DNA of 64,000 nt from Actinomycetes bacterium (GTDB lineage: Bacteria > Actinomycetota > Thermoleophilia > RBG-16-64-13), in NCBI GenBank assembly GCA_024637035.1, contig JAGXFW010000004.1, positions 124,001-188,000 on the forward strand, written 5' to 3'. The notes below the pieces were generated by a model that was not told the origin of the DNA, searched no databases, and saw only the letters and a list, made by a program, of their open reading frames with translations. Shown one piece after another: positions 8,335 to 17,164 of the stretch. The translations under genes and the position numbers were made by a program. Numbering within the stretch: the stretch's first letter is position 1; every line of letters begins with the position of its first letter.

Positions 8335-9114
8335 ATGAGCGCTCTCACCGCCTTCTTCTACGAGACCTACCACCTGGGCTTGCGTACCACCCGCAGGTTC
8401 GTCCGTGTGCCGGCCAACTGGATCAGCATCATCTTTTTCCCGCTCGTCCAGCTGCTGGTCTTCAGCCAGCTCTACAAGGACATCGTGCAGTTGCCCGGGT
8501 TCGGGGGTGAGTCGAGCTACCTGGCCTATCTGGCGCCCGGGCAGGTCGCCTTCGCCGGACTGATGGCCGTGGCCTGGTCGGGATATGGGCTGCTGGTGGA
8601 GTTCCGCAGCGGATACCTGGACAAGCTACGGGCGTATCCGATCAGCCGCTGGTCGATCCTCGCCGGGGAGATGGTGCCCCTGTTCTTCCAGGCGGCCGCG
8701 ATGGCGGCTGTCATACTGGTGGTGAGCGTGTTTCTCGGGGCCACGCTGGTCACCGGGGTAGGCGGGTTCGTCCTCATCCTGGTCCTCACGGGCGCCTTCG
8801 GCGTCGCCTTCGCCGGTTCGAGCTTCATCCCGGCGCTCCTCACCAAGAGCGAGCAGGCGACGAGCACCATCTCGCTGCTGCTGTTCCCATTGATGTTCAT
8901 GTCGACGGCATTCGTACCGAAGGCTCTCATGCCGGGATGGATGCAGGTGGTCAACGACTGGAACCCGGTGACCTACCTGATCGAAGCCATGCGGGCCCTC
9001 ATGATCACCGGCTACGACTGGGGGGCGATCGGCAAGGCCGTACTGTCATTGGTGATCCTCGGCACGATACTGCAGGCGGTCACACTCTGGGCGTTCCAGA
9101 GGCTCGCGCGGTGA
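8335..9114 (+). CDS. ABC-2 type permease, DrrB-like
   Basis: The 259-residue integral membrane protein has six predicted helices and the ABC-2 permease pattern, including LAYLAPGQVAFAGLM, VEFRSGYLDKLRAYPISRW and the final STAFVPKALMPGWMQVVNDWNPVTYLIEAMR. The last is the characteristic DrrB/ABC-2 C-terminal motif. The ATG at 8335 follows the ATPase stop by 7 bases, so the two genes form one operon and one transporter. A longer in-frame start inside the ATPase gene is unlikely. Confidence 0.9.
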   Translation: MSALTAFFYETYHLGLRTTRRFVRVPANWISIIFFPLVQLLVFSQLYKDIVQLPGFGGESSYLAYLAPGQVAFAGLMAVAWSGYGLLVEFRSGYLDKLRAYPISRWSILAGEMVPLFFQAAAMAAVILVVSVFLGATLVTGVGGFVLILVLTGAFGVAFAGSSFIPALLTKSEQATSTISLLLFPLMFMSTAFVPKALMPGWMQVVNDWNPVTYLIEAMRALMITGYDWGAIGKAVLSLVILGTILQAVTLWAFQRLAR

Positions 9115-9401
9115 GCGCGCATGACGATGCGGATCGCAGCGCGGCCATGGCGGCGCGGCCGTGGCGGGCTCGGGGCCCGGAGGTGGTGCTCGGGCCGGCG
9201 TGAGAGCGGGAGCATCGGCAGGTCCCGCCTAGTTGGATCACGCGGGAGAACGTCGGTGTGGGGCCCGCGTGGATCGAGCAGGAGACCCGGCGTTCACGCG
9301 ATGGCCCCGCGCGGGGCGTGACCCCTGATCACGGGGCGCCGGCCGGAGATCCAGCGGGTGTTCGACAGCCGACACACTTCTTTCGGTCGGTTCGCTGCGG
9401 A

Positions 9402-9863
9402 CTAGTGGCTGACCGGCTGGGCTTCGGCGAGGAGCTTCAGGTTCTCGAGGCTGTGGCGGAAGTCTCGGCTCTGCAGCTTCTCGATGAGGAGTCGGTCCGC
9501 TATCTTGCCCAGCACGCTTCCCGGCAGGTTGTATTCGAAGTCCGTCGTGATGGTCGTCCCTTCCTTGTCCGGTTGATGGTGGCAGGACAACGAGCCGGAG
9601 GTCGATCCTTCGAACTTCCAGCGCCAGTCCGTGCTTCCATCGGGGTTGTGGCGTTCTTCCACGGTCTCTTCCGTCTCGTGCATGCTGACACCCAGCATGT
9701 GAAGGTCGAACTCCACCTTGGTCCCGGCCCCCCCGTCGCCGTCGATGCGGTCGGGTTCGCTCATGCCGACCCAGAAGTTGGGCCATTGGTGAGGATCACG
9801 CACTATCTCGTCGACGCGGGCCACCGGGGCGTTGATGAACAGGCTTTCCGTGAGATGGGCCAT
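9402..9863 (-). CDS. SRPBCC-fold (polyketide cyclase/START-like) protein
   Basis: The 153-residue protein begins MAHLTESLFINAPVARVDEIVRDPHQWPNF, the standard opening of SRPBCC proteins (beta strand, helix, then 'd...wp.f'). It continues through alternating strands (FDLHMLGV, WRWKFEG, TITTDFEYNLPG) and ends in a long C-terminal helix. Such proteins bind small hydrophobic ligands in a deep cavity. The ligand and role are unknown. The ATG at 9863 is used rather than one 8 codons upstream because family homology starts there. Confidence 0.75.
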   Translation of the reverse strand: MAHLTESLFINAPVARVDEIVRDPHQWPNFWVGMSEPDRIDGDGGAGTKVEFDLHMLGVSMHETEETVEERHNPDGSTDWRWKFEGSTSGSLSCHHQPDKEGTTITTDFEYNLPGSVLGKIADRLLIEKLQSRDFRHSLENLKLLAEAQPVSH

Positions 9864-10276
9864 TGTCAGATCCCTTCTTCGCTGCATCCTCCCGTGCTGT
9901 GGGCCGAGTCTCCTGTACGTCTACCCTAGTGTTTCTGAAGCGACAGGTCAAACGGGAAGTTACGAGCGGGCGGTTGCCTCCGGCAGCGGGGCCGCGGGGG
10001 CTGGCCCACGCGCCGACCTCCGAACCCGGGGGCTACGCCCCACGCCCAAGGTCACCCCAACGATCCGACTCCATGAAGAAGAAGCTCGCGCGAGTGGCAC
10101 GAGCAGCGTACACGGCGGCCTTCTCGGGCGTCCACATGTCGATACCTTTTACGTCCCCTTCACACCTGTCTGCGATAGTCGATAGAGAAACCGGAGTGCT
10201 CGCGAGCATATCGACAAGGCGTCGATCCGATCCGAGCAGTGAAGCCGGGAGCCGGCGCGAAAGGAGCCTGAACACG
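9864..10276. other. Gap without a convincing gene
   Basis: This 413-base stretch separates divergent genes. A plus-strand frame starting MKKKLARVARAAY runs into the following SHOCT gene, but it has no ribosome-binding site and the SHOCT gene has its own. I call no gene and see no clear promoter. Confidence 0.4.
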
Positions 10277-10627
10277 ATGGGCGGCGGCGGGATGATGGAT
10301 GGGTTTGGTGGCGGCCTGGGCGGTCTGGGCGGCGGTCTCGGAGATGTTGGAGGTCTGATGATGGGTTTTGGGCTGATGGGTTTGGTGCCGTTATTGGTAT
10401 TGGGCGCGATCGTCTGGCTGGTGATCGAAGTGACGAGAAGTCGCGGCTCGGCCGCTGTTCCACCCTCGTCCGGGTACGTGCAAGCTCCCATGTCGCAGGC
10501 TCCCGTGCCTGCCCCTGCGCCGCGGAACGGCGCCATGGACATCCTGGCCGAGCGATACGCGCGGGGCGAGATCGACCGAGACGAATACGTGGCGCGGAAA
10601 GCCGACTTGGTGGGCCACGCCGACTGA
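10277..10627 (+). CDS. Small SHOCT-domain membrane protein
   Basis: The 116-residue protein has a Gly/Met-rich N-terminus (MGGGGMMDGFGGGLGG), one membrane helix (about 40-60, LVPLLVLGAIVWLVIEV), a Pro/Ala/Ser linker and a C-terminal SHOCT motif, MDILAERYARGEIDRDEY. SHOCT is a short oligomerisation motif common at the ends of bacterial membrane proteins. The start is set by AGGAG 10 bases upstream. The function is unknown. Confidence 0.8.
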   Translation: MGGGGMMDGFGGGLGGLGGGLGDVGGLMMGFGLMGLVPLLVLGAIVWLVIEVTRSRGSAAVPPSSGYVQAPMSQAPVPAPAPRNGAMDILAERYARGEIDRDEYVARKADLVGHAD

Positions 10628-10877
10628 CTCGTAGCCTGGCGCGGACTGAACGGAGTGCGGCGAGGTTGTCGCTCGCGTCCGATCGCCCACCCAGGAGTGC
10701 GGGCCGGGCGAGGTTCGCTTCGGATATCGACTCTCCGGGGGTCGCCGCCGGCGAGGATCGAGCGCGGAAGGCACAGGCGTAGGGGGTATAGTCTTCTCCA
10801 GAGAGGTCGCCCTGGGGGAAGTCCATCGGGGGGAGCGGAGGCATTCGGGACCGACCGGCGTCCTGACTGGAGGCGGC

Positions 10878-11192
10878 ATGATCGGTGAAGAGCGCAAAGA
10901 GACACCGGTGGAGGTTCCCCCCGACGAGTCACACGACGCCTTCCGCGCCGAGGCCTACAACCGCATGGAGCGCGGAGCGGGCTGGATCTTCCTTTCGGTG
11001 GGCTCGATCGTTCTCATCGCGGGTGGGCTCTACGAACTGGCGGTGAGCCTGCTCCGAGATGCGGCGGATCCATGGTGGGTCCGATTCGGCGTAGCGGCCC
11101 TTGTGGTAGGGCTGGCCGTGTTGTTCGTGTCGGTGGTCAGAGAACGTATCTTCGTGTTCAAGCGAGATCCGTACAAGGAGGTCGAACGATGA
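10878..11192 (+). CDS. Small two-helix membrane protein
   Basis: The 104-residue protein has a charged N-terminus, two membrane helices (about 34-55 and 70-92), and a basic C-terminal tail ending FKRDPYKEVER. I do not recognise a family. It overlaps the following UPF0145 gene by 4 bases (ATGA), so the two are co-translated. Membrane anchoring of a partner complex is possible but not shown. Confidence 0.7.
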   Translation: MIGEERKETPVEVPPDESHDAFRAEAYNRMERGAGWIFLSVGSIVLIAGGLYELAVSLLRDAADPWWVRFGVAALVVGLAVLFVSVVRERIFVFKRDPYKEVER

Positions 11193-11503
11193 TCCTGGCC
11201 ACCACCGAGTCTGTCCCCGGGCGAGAGATCACAGAAGTCATCGGCGTGGTGCGGGGGAATACGATCCGGGCGAGGAATGTGGGCCGCGACATCGTGGCCG
11301 GCCTGCGCAACATCGTTGGTGGCGAGATCACCGAATACACGAAGCTCATGGCCGAGAGTCGAGAGCAGGCCCTCGACCGGATGATCGCGCGAGCTGAGGA
11401 GGCCGGCACGGATGCGGTGCTCGGGATACGTTTCACCACCTCGATGGTGATGTCGCAGGCCTCGGAGATACTCGTGTACGGCACGGCGGTTCGACTGAAG
11501 TAG
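11189..11503 (+). CDS. UPF0145/YbjQ-family protein
   Basis: The 104-residue protein matches the YbjQ (DUF74, 'heavy-metal-binding') family along its whole length. It has TTESVPGREITEVIGVVRGN, a central VGRDIVAGLRNIVGGEI helix, REQALDRMIARAEEAGTDAVLG and a final strand. The family forms pentamers of unknown function. The start overlaps the preceding membrane protein gene, and AAGGAGG lies 8 to 9 bases upstream. Confidence 0.88.
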   Translation: MILATTESVPGREITEVIGVVRGNTIRARNVGRDIVAGLRNIVGGEITEYTKLMAESREQALDRMIARAEEAGTDAVLGIRFTTSMVMSQASEILVYGTAVRLK

Positions 11504-11663
11504 GCGGGGCCGCGATCACCGGTTGGGGGATGCGCTCGGTGAGACTGAGGTAGGCCCGGCGTCATCCCGACGACCGCAGCCGCGCGCGACGACCGCAGCC
11601 GGCGAGCGCGGGTCTCCCGCTGTGAGGCGAGCCTGATCCGCGGCTCTGGGCTATCATGACCTC

Positions 11664-12989
11664 ATGCCCGCCTCCCCGACGCTGACTCTGGGCCGCGTCG
11701 CCAAGACGTGGTGGCCCCTGGCCCTGAGCTGGCTGCTCATGGGGCTCGAGGTGCCCGCGGTCAGCGCAGTCGTGGCCCGTCTGATAGAACCGAAGGTGAA
11801 CCTCGCCGCCTTCGGGGGCGTCGTGTTCCCTTTGGCCCTGCTCATCGAATCACCCATCGTGATGCTTCTCGCCGCCTCCACGGCTCTGTCCAAGGACCGG
11901 GCGGCCTACCTGAAGATCAGACGCTTCATGCTCTGGATAAGCGCGGCCCTCACGCTCATCCACGCGGCCATCGTGTTCACACCGCTCTACGGGGTGGTGG
12001 TCGGTTCGCTGATCGATCCGCCGGCCGAAGTGGTGGGCCCGGCCCGGGTGGGGCTCGCCATCATGATCCCCTGGACGTGGGGCATCGCCTACCGCCGTTT
12101 TAACCAGGGCGTGCTCATACGCTTCGGCCATTCCGGGGCCGTGGGCACCGGCACTCTCATCCGCCTGGCGGCCGACGCTGCCGTGCTTACAGTCGGCTAC
12201 GTCGTGGGCTCGATCCCCGGCATCGTGGTGGCTGCCGTGGCGATGAACGCGGGGGTGTTCTCGGAAGCGTTCTACGTGAAGCGCCGTGTCACACCGGTGC
12301 TGCGCGACCAGTTGCCCGATTCGGCGCCCGGTGCGTCTTGGCTGGGTCTGCGTGCCTTCCTTGCGTTCTACATCCCGTTGTCACTCACCTCGGTCATCGC
12401 TTTGTTCGCGAGCCCTCTGGGGAGCGCGGCTCTGAGCAGGATGCCCAACGCGCTCGACTCGCTCGCCCTGTGGCCCGTGGTGACCGGAGTGAGCTTCGTA
12501 TTCAGGAGCTTCGGCTTCGCGTTCAACGAGGTGGTGGTGGCTCTGCTCGACGAACGCGGCTCCTTCCCGGCGTTGCGACGTTTTGCGTTCTTGGGAGCGG
12601 CCGCGACGTCCGTGGGACTCATGGCGTTTCTCGTGCCCCCGGTGGGCGACTTCTGGTTCCACGACGTGATCGGGCTCCCGCAGGGCCTTGCCGAAGTCGC
12701 ACGCACGAGCTTGTGGTTCGCCCTGCCCCTACCCGCGCTCAGCATGCTGCAGAGCTGGCTGCAGGGCATGGTTGTGCACAGTCGCCGTACCCGGTTGATC
12801 ACTGAGGCGGTCGCTCTCTCGCTCTTCAGCATGTGTTCCGTGCTCGTAGCGGGCGTACTCGGTGGTGGCGTTGTGGGCCTCTACGTGGGGGTTGCCGCGC
12901 TCACCGTGGGCGACTCCATACGCACCGGGCTGCTGGCGTGGCGCGGTCGCGGTGTGTGGCGCGTGCTCGCGGAAGATGCCGATTCCTAG
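11664..12989 (+). CDS. MOP-superfamily transporter, ANKH-like
   Basis: The 441-residue protein has about 12 hydrophobic segments and no large soluble domain. Its N-terminal repeat (WPLALSWLLMGLEVPAVSAV, then FPLALLIESPIVMLLAAST) resembles the MATE/ANKH group of the MOP superfamily, in which ANKH proteins export pyrophosphate or related anions. I recognise the ANKH-type 'ESPI.ml...st.l' segment but not the substrate site. It stands alone, with 160 bases of non-coding DNA before it containing the repeated 15-mer CGACGACCGCAGCCG. Confidence 0.6.
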   Translation: MPASPTLTLGRVAKTWWPLALSWLLMGLEVPAVSAVVARLIEPKVNLAAFGGVVFPLALLIESPIVMLLAASTALSKDRAAYLKIRRFMLWISAALTLIHAAIVFTPLYGVVVGSLIDPPAEVVGPARVGLAIMIPWTWGIAYRRFNQGVLIRFGHSGAVGTGTLIRLAADAAVLTVGYVVGSIPGIVVAAVAMNAGVFSEAFYVKRRVTPVLRDQLPDSAPGASWLGLRAFLAFYIPLSLTSVIALFASPLGSAALSRMPNALDSLALWPVVTGVSFVFRSFGFAFNEVVVALLDERGSFPALRRFAFLGAAATSVGLMAFLVPPVGDFWFHDVIGLPQGLAEVARTSLWFALPLPALSMLQSWLQGMVVHSRRTRLITEAVALSLFSMCSVLVAGVLGGGVVGLYVGVAALTVGDSIRTGLLAWRGRGVWRVLAEDADS

Positions 12990-13244
12990 CGGGCCCTGAA
13001 GACCGAAGCGCTAGCCGCCATGGCGCACCCGGACGGCGTCATCCCTGGGCAGCCCCCCACGGAGCAATCATGCTCCGGGTCGGAAGGACGCCGCACGCCC
13101 GGACAGAATCACCGTTCGTCTTGACGACTTCCTCGGTCACGTCACACTGTGACATCGTGACATCGTGGCATCGCGCATGGTGGTCACGGGGTCGCCCCCG
13201 ACCGCCCTGAACCAACGCCGCGACGATCCATCTGGTGGAGGCTC

Positions 13245-14714
13245 GTGAAGATCTGTTTGGTCAATCCGCCGTTCCTGTTCCCGCGCCGGAAAGACGCTGT
13301 GCTGTCGCACTGCCTCGGTCTCCGCGGGCTCTCGTCGCACCTGCGCTCGCTCGGCCACGAGGTCACCCTGGTGGACGCGCTGTTGCTCGGCTTCCACCAC
13401 GCCCGCGCGGAGGCCGGGGGTTGGCTCGTCGGTCTGCCGCTCAGTACGCTCCTCGAGCACGTGCCGGAGGACGTGGAGCTGATAGGCGTGGGCGCACCGT
13501 TCAGTCAGTCGGCTCGTGTGGTGCACGAGCTGTGCGCGGCGCTGAAGAGCAGGTTCCCCGACGCGCGCCTCGTCATGGGAGGCATCTATCCGTCGGCACA
13601 GCCAGAATCGGCCCTTCGGGCTGAAGTCGACGCTATCGTGGTGGGTGAGGGTGAGGCGGCGTTCGCTGCTCTTGCCGATGGCGGCGCACACGGTGGCTTC
13701 ATGGGTGTGTACTCCCCGAACGGTTCGCACCACCGTGCTTTCGAACGCACCCACCTTGTGGCGGATCTGGATACGTTGCCGGCGCCCGATACCGATGTGC
13801 CACACTTCGCCACATATCTGGACCGTTCGCCGCGGGGAGCCGTCGGGCGGACCGCGTCGGTGGTGACGTCTCGAGGTTGCCCTTTCGACTGCGAGTTCTG
13901 CTCGATCCACCCGGTGTACGGCCACTGTTTCCGGGCGCGGTCCGCTGGGGCGGTCCTCGCCGAGGTGGAGCATCTCGTGCGGGGGTTCGGGGTGAGGGCC
14001 GTCGAGATCGAAGACGACAACTTCACGCACGATCACGAGCGTGCGGCCTCGATCCTCGAGGGGTTCGTTCGTCTGCGCGAGACGACGAACCACGTACCCT
14101 TCACGTGGCGGCCTCCCAACGGCATCCGCATCGACTCTCTCGACCCCGACCTCTTGGATCTCGTCCAGCGTAGTGGTTGCACGGAGCTGGTGTTCGGTCT
14201 CGAGCACGGCGATCCGCTCATGCAGGATCTCATGGGGAAGCGCCTGGATCTTGAGGCGGCCTTCGAGATGTTGGCGCTGTGCGTGCGGTCGGAGATCCCA
14301 AAGATCACGCTCTTCTACCTGATCGGGTACCCGGGGGAGACCAAGGAGATGTTCGAGTCGGGGCTGGGGTACCTGGAGCGCGTCCGAGCGCTCGACGGCC
14401 CCGTCACCGTTTCCGTGAACCTGGCTCAGCCCTACCCCGGCACGCGTCTGATGGAGCGATGTCGAGCCGAGGGGTACGACATCGACCCCTCCTACGAAGA
14501 CCCGCTCCAACGTCCCGGTGTGATGAGCACGCGTACGGTCATCGGCGTGACCTCCCTGGACCTCGATGAGGCCGAGATCCTGAGACGGCGGGAGCTCGTG
14601 GTACGGCTGTTCGGCCCGCGCTGGAAGCGTGCCGTGAAACGGGGCATCCCGTCCCGGGCGCTTCCGCGCCTATCAGCCGCGAGACCCACCTCTGGTAGGT
14701 GGAAGGGGTCTTGA
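13245..14714 (+). CDS. B12-binding radical SAM protein
   Basis: The 489-residue protein starts at a GTG with GGAGG close upstream. Residues 1-145 form a cobalamin-binding-like domain (MKICLVNPPFLFPRRK... RLVMGGIYPSA). Residues about 205-420 form a radical SAM barrel with the [4Fe-4S] motif CPFDCEFC (CxxxCxxC). GLEHGDP and FYLIGYPGET are typical of this class. Members perform methylations or rearrangements on varied substrates. No neighbouring pathway gene reveals the substrate. Confidence 0.85.
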   Translation: MKICLVNPPFLFPRRKDAVLSHCLGLRGLSSHLRSLGHEVTLVDALLLGFHHARAEAGGWLVGLPLSTLLEHVPEDVELIGVGAPFSQSARVVHELCAALKSRFPDARLVMGGIYPSAQPESALRAEVDAIVVGEGEAAFAALADGGAHGGFMGVYSPNGSHHRAFERTHLVADLDTLPAPDTDVPHFATYLDRSPRGAVGRTASVVTSRGCPFDCEFCSIHPVYGHCFRARSAGAVLAEVEHLVRGFGVRAVEIEDDNFTHDHERAASILEGFVRLRETTNHVPFTWRPPNGIRIDSLDPDLLDLVQRSGCTELVFGLEHGDPLMQDLMGKRLDLEAAFEMLALCVRSEIPKITLFYLIGYPGETKEMFESGLGYLERVRALDGPVTVSVNLAQPYPGTRLMERCRAEGYDIDPSYEDPLQRPGVMSTRTVIGVTSLDLDEAEILRRRELVVRLFGPRWKRAVKRGIPSRALPRLSAARPTSGRWKGS

Positions 14715-14869
14715 TACTCTCCCATTTGGGCATGATGCATACTTAGGATGCGGTGATACGTGCGTCTGAGCGGGTCCCAGGGGGCCCTCGGCGTGCAGCG
14801 TGATTGATGCTACATTCTGGCAAGTGAAAAGACCGGAGCGACGTTCCGGAGCACGGACGGAGGGTACTT

Positions 14870-15808
14870 GTGACGGAGATGTTGGATATCGCCATAGTGG
14901 GCGGGGGGCCCGCCGGGATGGCGGCGGCGTTGTACGGGGCTCGTGCCCGCGCGCGAACCGTGGTCTTCGAGAAGGGCCTCCCCGGCGGGCAGATCGTCAC
15001 CACCGAGTGGGTGGAGAACTACCCCGCGTTCCCCGAAGGCATCTCGGGACCCGATCTCGGCGAGCTCATGCTCAAGCAGGCGGAACGGTTCGGCGCCGAG
15101 TTCCGCACATTCAGCCCGGTCGAGTCCATCCGCACCGAAGGAACCGATTTCGTGCTGTCCGTTGACGGGGAGGAGATCGGGGCCCGTTCGGTGATCGTGG
15201 CCACGGGCGCGGTGCCCAAGAAGTTGGGCGTGCCGGGTGAGGCCGAGTTCACCGGCCGAGGGGTCTCGTGGTGCGCCACCTGCGACGGCGCCTTCTTCCG
15301 AGACAAGGCCGTGTGCGTGGTGGGGGGCGGTGACTCGGCCCTCCAGGAGGCGCTCTTCCTCGCGAAGTTCGCCACCACGGTATCCGTGATCCACCGTCGC
15401 GATCAGCTCCGCGCCACCGAGTGCATCCAGGAGTACTGCTTCCAGAACGACAAGATCGACGTGCGCTGGAGTCGCGTCGTCTCCGAGATCGTGGGCGAGG
15501 GCGGCAAGGTCAAGGGAGTGCAGCTCGCCTCGACCAAGGGGGAGCCCGACGAATTCCTCCCGCTCGACGGCGTCTTCATCTTCGTCGGGGTCGACGCTGT
15601 CAACGAGCTGCTCGTGGATATCGCGAGCCTCGACGAGTTCGGTTTCGTGACGGTCGACAACGCGGGGCTTACGTCGGTGCCCGGTCTCTGGGCCGCGGGC
15701 GATCTCACCGCGAACACGCTGAAGCAAGTGGTGACCGCCGCCTCCGGGGGCGCGTCGGCGGCTTTCGACGCACTGCGATACATCGAGGCAAAGACCTGTG
15801 GCATCTGA
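14870..15808 (+). CDS. trxB: Thioredoxin reductase
   Basis: The 312-residue FAD/NADPH enzyme has the N-terminal FAD-binding motif IVGGGPAGMAAALYGARA, the redox-active WCATCDGAFF (CxxC), a second nucleotide-binding motif VVGGGDSALQEA, and the C-terminal AAGDLTANTLKQVVTAASGGASAA that contacts FAD. It reduces thioredoxin in the cytoplasm. The GTG start is at 14870. The gene overlaps the next, a winged-helix protein, by 11 bases. The usual thioredoxin partner gene is not in the window. Confidence 0.95.
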   Translation: MTEMLDIAIVGGGPAGMAAALYGARARARTVVFEKGLPGGQIVTTEWVENYPAFPEGISGPDLGELMLKQAERFGAEFRTFSPVESIRTEGTDFVLSVDGEEIGARSVIVATGAVPKKLGVPGEAEFTGRGVSWCATCDGAFFRDKAVCVVGGGDSALQEALFLAKFATTVSVIHRRDQLRATECIQEYCFQNDKIDVRWSRVVSEIVGEGGKVKGVQLASTKGEPDEFLPLDGVFIFVGVDAVNELLVDIASLDEFGFVTVDNAGLTSVPGLWAAGDLTANTLKQVVTAASGGASAAFDALRYIEAKTCGI

Positions 15809-16268
15809 TCACGGGGACCCCAATGACAGGACGGCGGGCTCCGGCGCGGCGGATAGCGAAGAGCCGGTGGATGAGTGGGCGCGCGACTTCGTTCCCACCT
15901 TCGCCTGTTGGGATGTGCTCGAGTGCCTGCACTCACGGCGCGCGGAGGATATGCCGGCCGAACTGATCTCGCATGTGGTCGGCCGCGCAGAGCGCGACCT
16001 GGCGCCCACGTTTGACAGGCTCGTCTCCGCGGGCCTCATCCAGCGCAGCTTCGGTCCCCGGGGGGGAGTGCTGTACACCTATGCCCCGCGACCCGCGATA
16101 GCAGCACGAGTGAGTCACATGTTCTCCCGGCTCCCGAGCCAGGAGCTGCGGGTGCAGCTGGTGAAGGAGATACTCAAACTGGGCGGAGCCACATCGTCGA
16201 AGGGCGAGAGGGGCGGCGGCCTGCGGGGGTTGCTGCGCCTGGGTGGGGACGACCGCGGTGGTCGCTGA
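15798..16268 (+). CDS. Winged-helix DNA-binding protein
   Basis: The 156-residue protein has an acidic N-terminal arm, then a predicted winged-helix domain (about 35-105). CWDVLECLHSRRAED is followed by ERDLAPTFDRLVSAGLIQRS and a wing GPRGGVLYTYAP. This pattern fits MarR/PadR-like regulators. The C-terminus is Gly/Arg-rich. The GTG start lies inside trxB (11-base overlap), suggesting co-expression, so it may respond to redox or autoregulate the pair. That role is inference. Confidence 0.6.
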   Translation: MASDHGDPNDRTAGSGAADSEEPVDEWARDFVPTFACWDVLECLHSRRAEDMPAELISHVVGRAERDLAPTFDRLVSAGLIQRSFGPRGGVLYTYAPRPAIAARVSHMFSRLPSQELRVQLVKEILKLGGATSSKGERGGGLRGLLRLGGDDRGGR

Positions 16269-16283
16269 CGCGACGGGGGTGTG

Positions 16284-17081
16284 TTAGTCGCCCGGGATCC
16301 CGGAGATCGCCTGGATGTGCACGTGGCTGCCGGCATCACGCGTGAACTCGGCGAGGCCCTCGCCAAGATCCCCCTGTGGCGCTCGCACTTTTCCGAGCTG
16401 GGTCTTGCCCTCCACCACCACCTCACCGATCGTGACGTTGGGTTCGTCCACGAAGAGCAGCGAGATAGTGACATCGCCTACACCGTCGGGCGCGATGTCG
16501 ATCTGCACGTCGGGGTACTTCCCGTACAGACTGTACTCGGTGACACCGGTGACCACGCCGGACACCGGGCTCACGATGGGCGTGCCCGCGGGCGCGCCCA
16601 CATCGACGCAGCCGGTGCCGGAGAGGTTGCGCTCCTTGTCCTCGATCATGTAGTAGCGTACCGCGGAGGCCTCGGAGAAGACCCGTTTGAGCGTGCGGGC
16701 TAGAACGCCACCGTTCACCTGGTCACCGACCGGGCTCAGCGGAACGGCGCGGTCGTCCATGAGGGGATGGTAGGCGATGATAGTGGCGGCCTGCGCTGCG
16801 ACCGGGAGAACGAGGTTGCGAGTGTCGAGCCGCGCGAACACGGGGTACATGGGCCCAGCGGCGTCCACGGGTCCCCCGGTTGCGGGTTTGTCCACGACGA
16901 GGAGTTCGGTTCCGGTCACCTGCGCGGTCGAACGTTCTACCATGGAAAACACCGTGTACGCGGTCACAGCAAAGAAGCCCAGAAGGAGTGCAACTCCGAA
17001 TCTGAGCCTTCTGCGCCGAACGACGATCAGTCTGCGGCGCTTCTGGCGATCGATGTTTTGTCGAGAAAGCTGCGCTGACAT
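16284..17081 (-). CDS. Membrane-anchored degenerate M23-like protein
   Basis: The 265-residue protein has a basic N-terminus and one membrane anchor (FGVALLLGFFAVTAYTVFSM). After a linker, residues about 170-262 resemble an M23 (LytM) domain: GTPIVSPVSGVVTGVTEYSLYGKYPDVQI and, near the end, HVHIQA. The C-terminal HxH is kept, but the first zinc-binding HxxxD is not seen, so it is probably a non-catalytic cell-wall or activator protein. The ATG at 17081 is preferred over one 13 codons upstream. Confidence 0.6.
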   Translation of the reverse strand: MSAQLSRQNIDRQKRRRLIVVRRRRLRFGVALLLGFFAVTAYTVFSMVERSTAQVTGTELLVVDKPATGGPVDAAGPMYPVFARLDTRNLVLPVAAQAATIIAYHPLMDDRAVPLSPVGDQVNGGVLARTLKRVFSEASAVRYYMIEDKERNLSGTGCVDVGAPAGTPIVSPVSGVVTGVTEYSLYGKYPDVQIDIAPDGVGDVTISLLFVDEPNVTIGEVVVEGKTQLGKVRAPQGDLGEGLAEFTRDAGSHVHIQAISGIPGD

Positions 17082-17164
17082 CGACCGTACAGTAACATGG
17101 GGGGCGCGCGAAGACCACAATTGCCCGCATCTGGGCGGGAGTCCGGCTTGAGGAGGAATAGCAC

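Noticed and set aside
9115-9401. Possible gene between the DrrB-like permease and the SRPBCC gene
   Set aside because: The open frames are Arg/Gly-rich without a start signal or homology.
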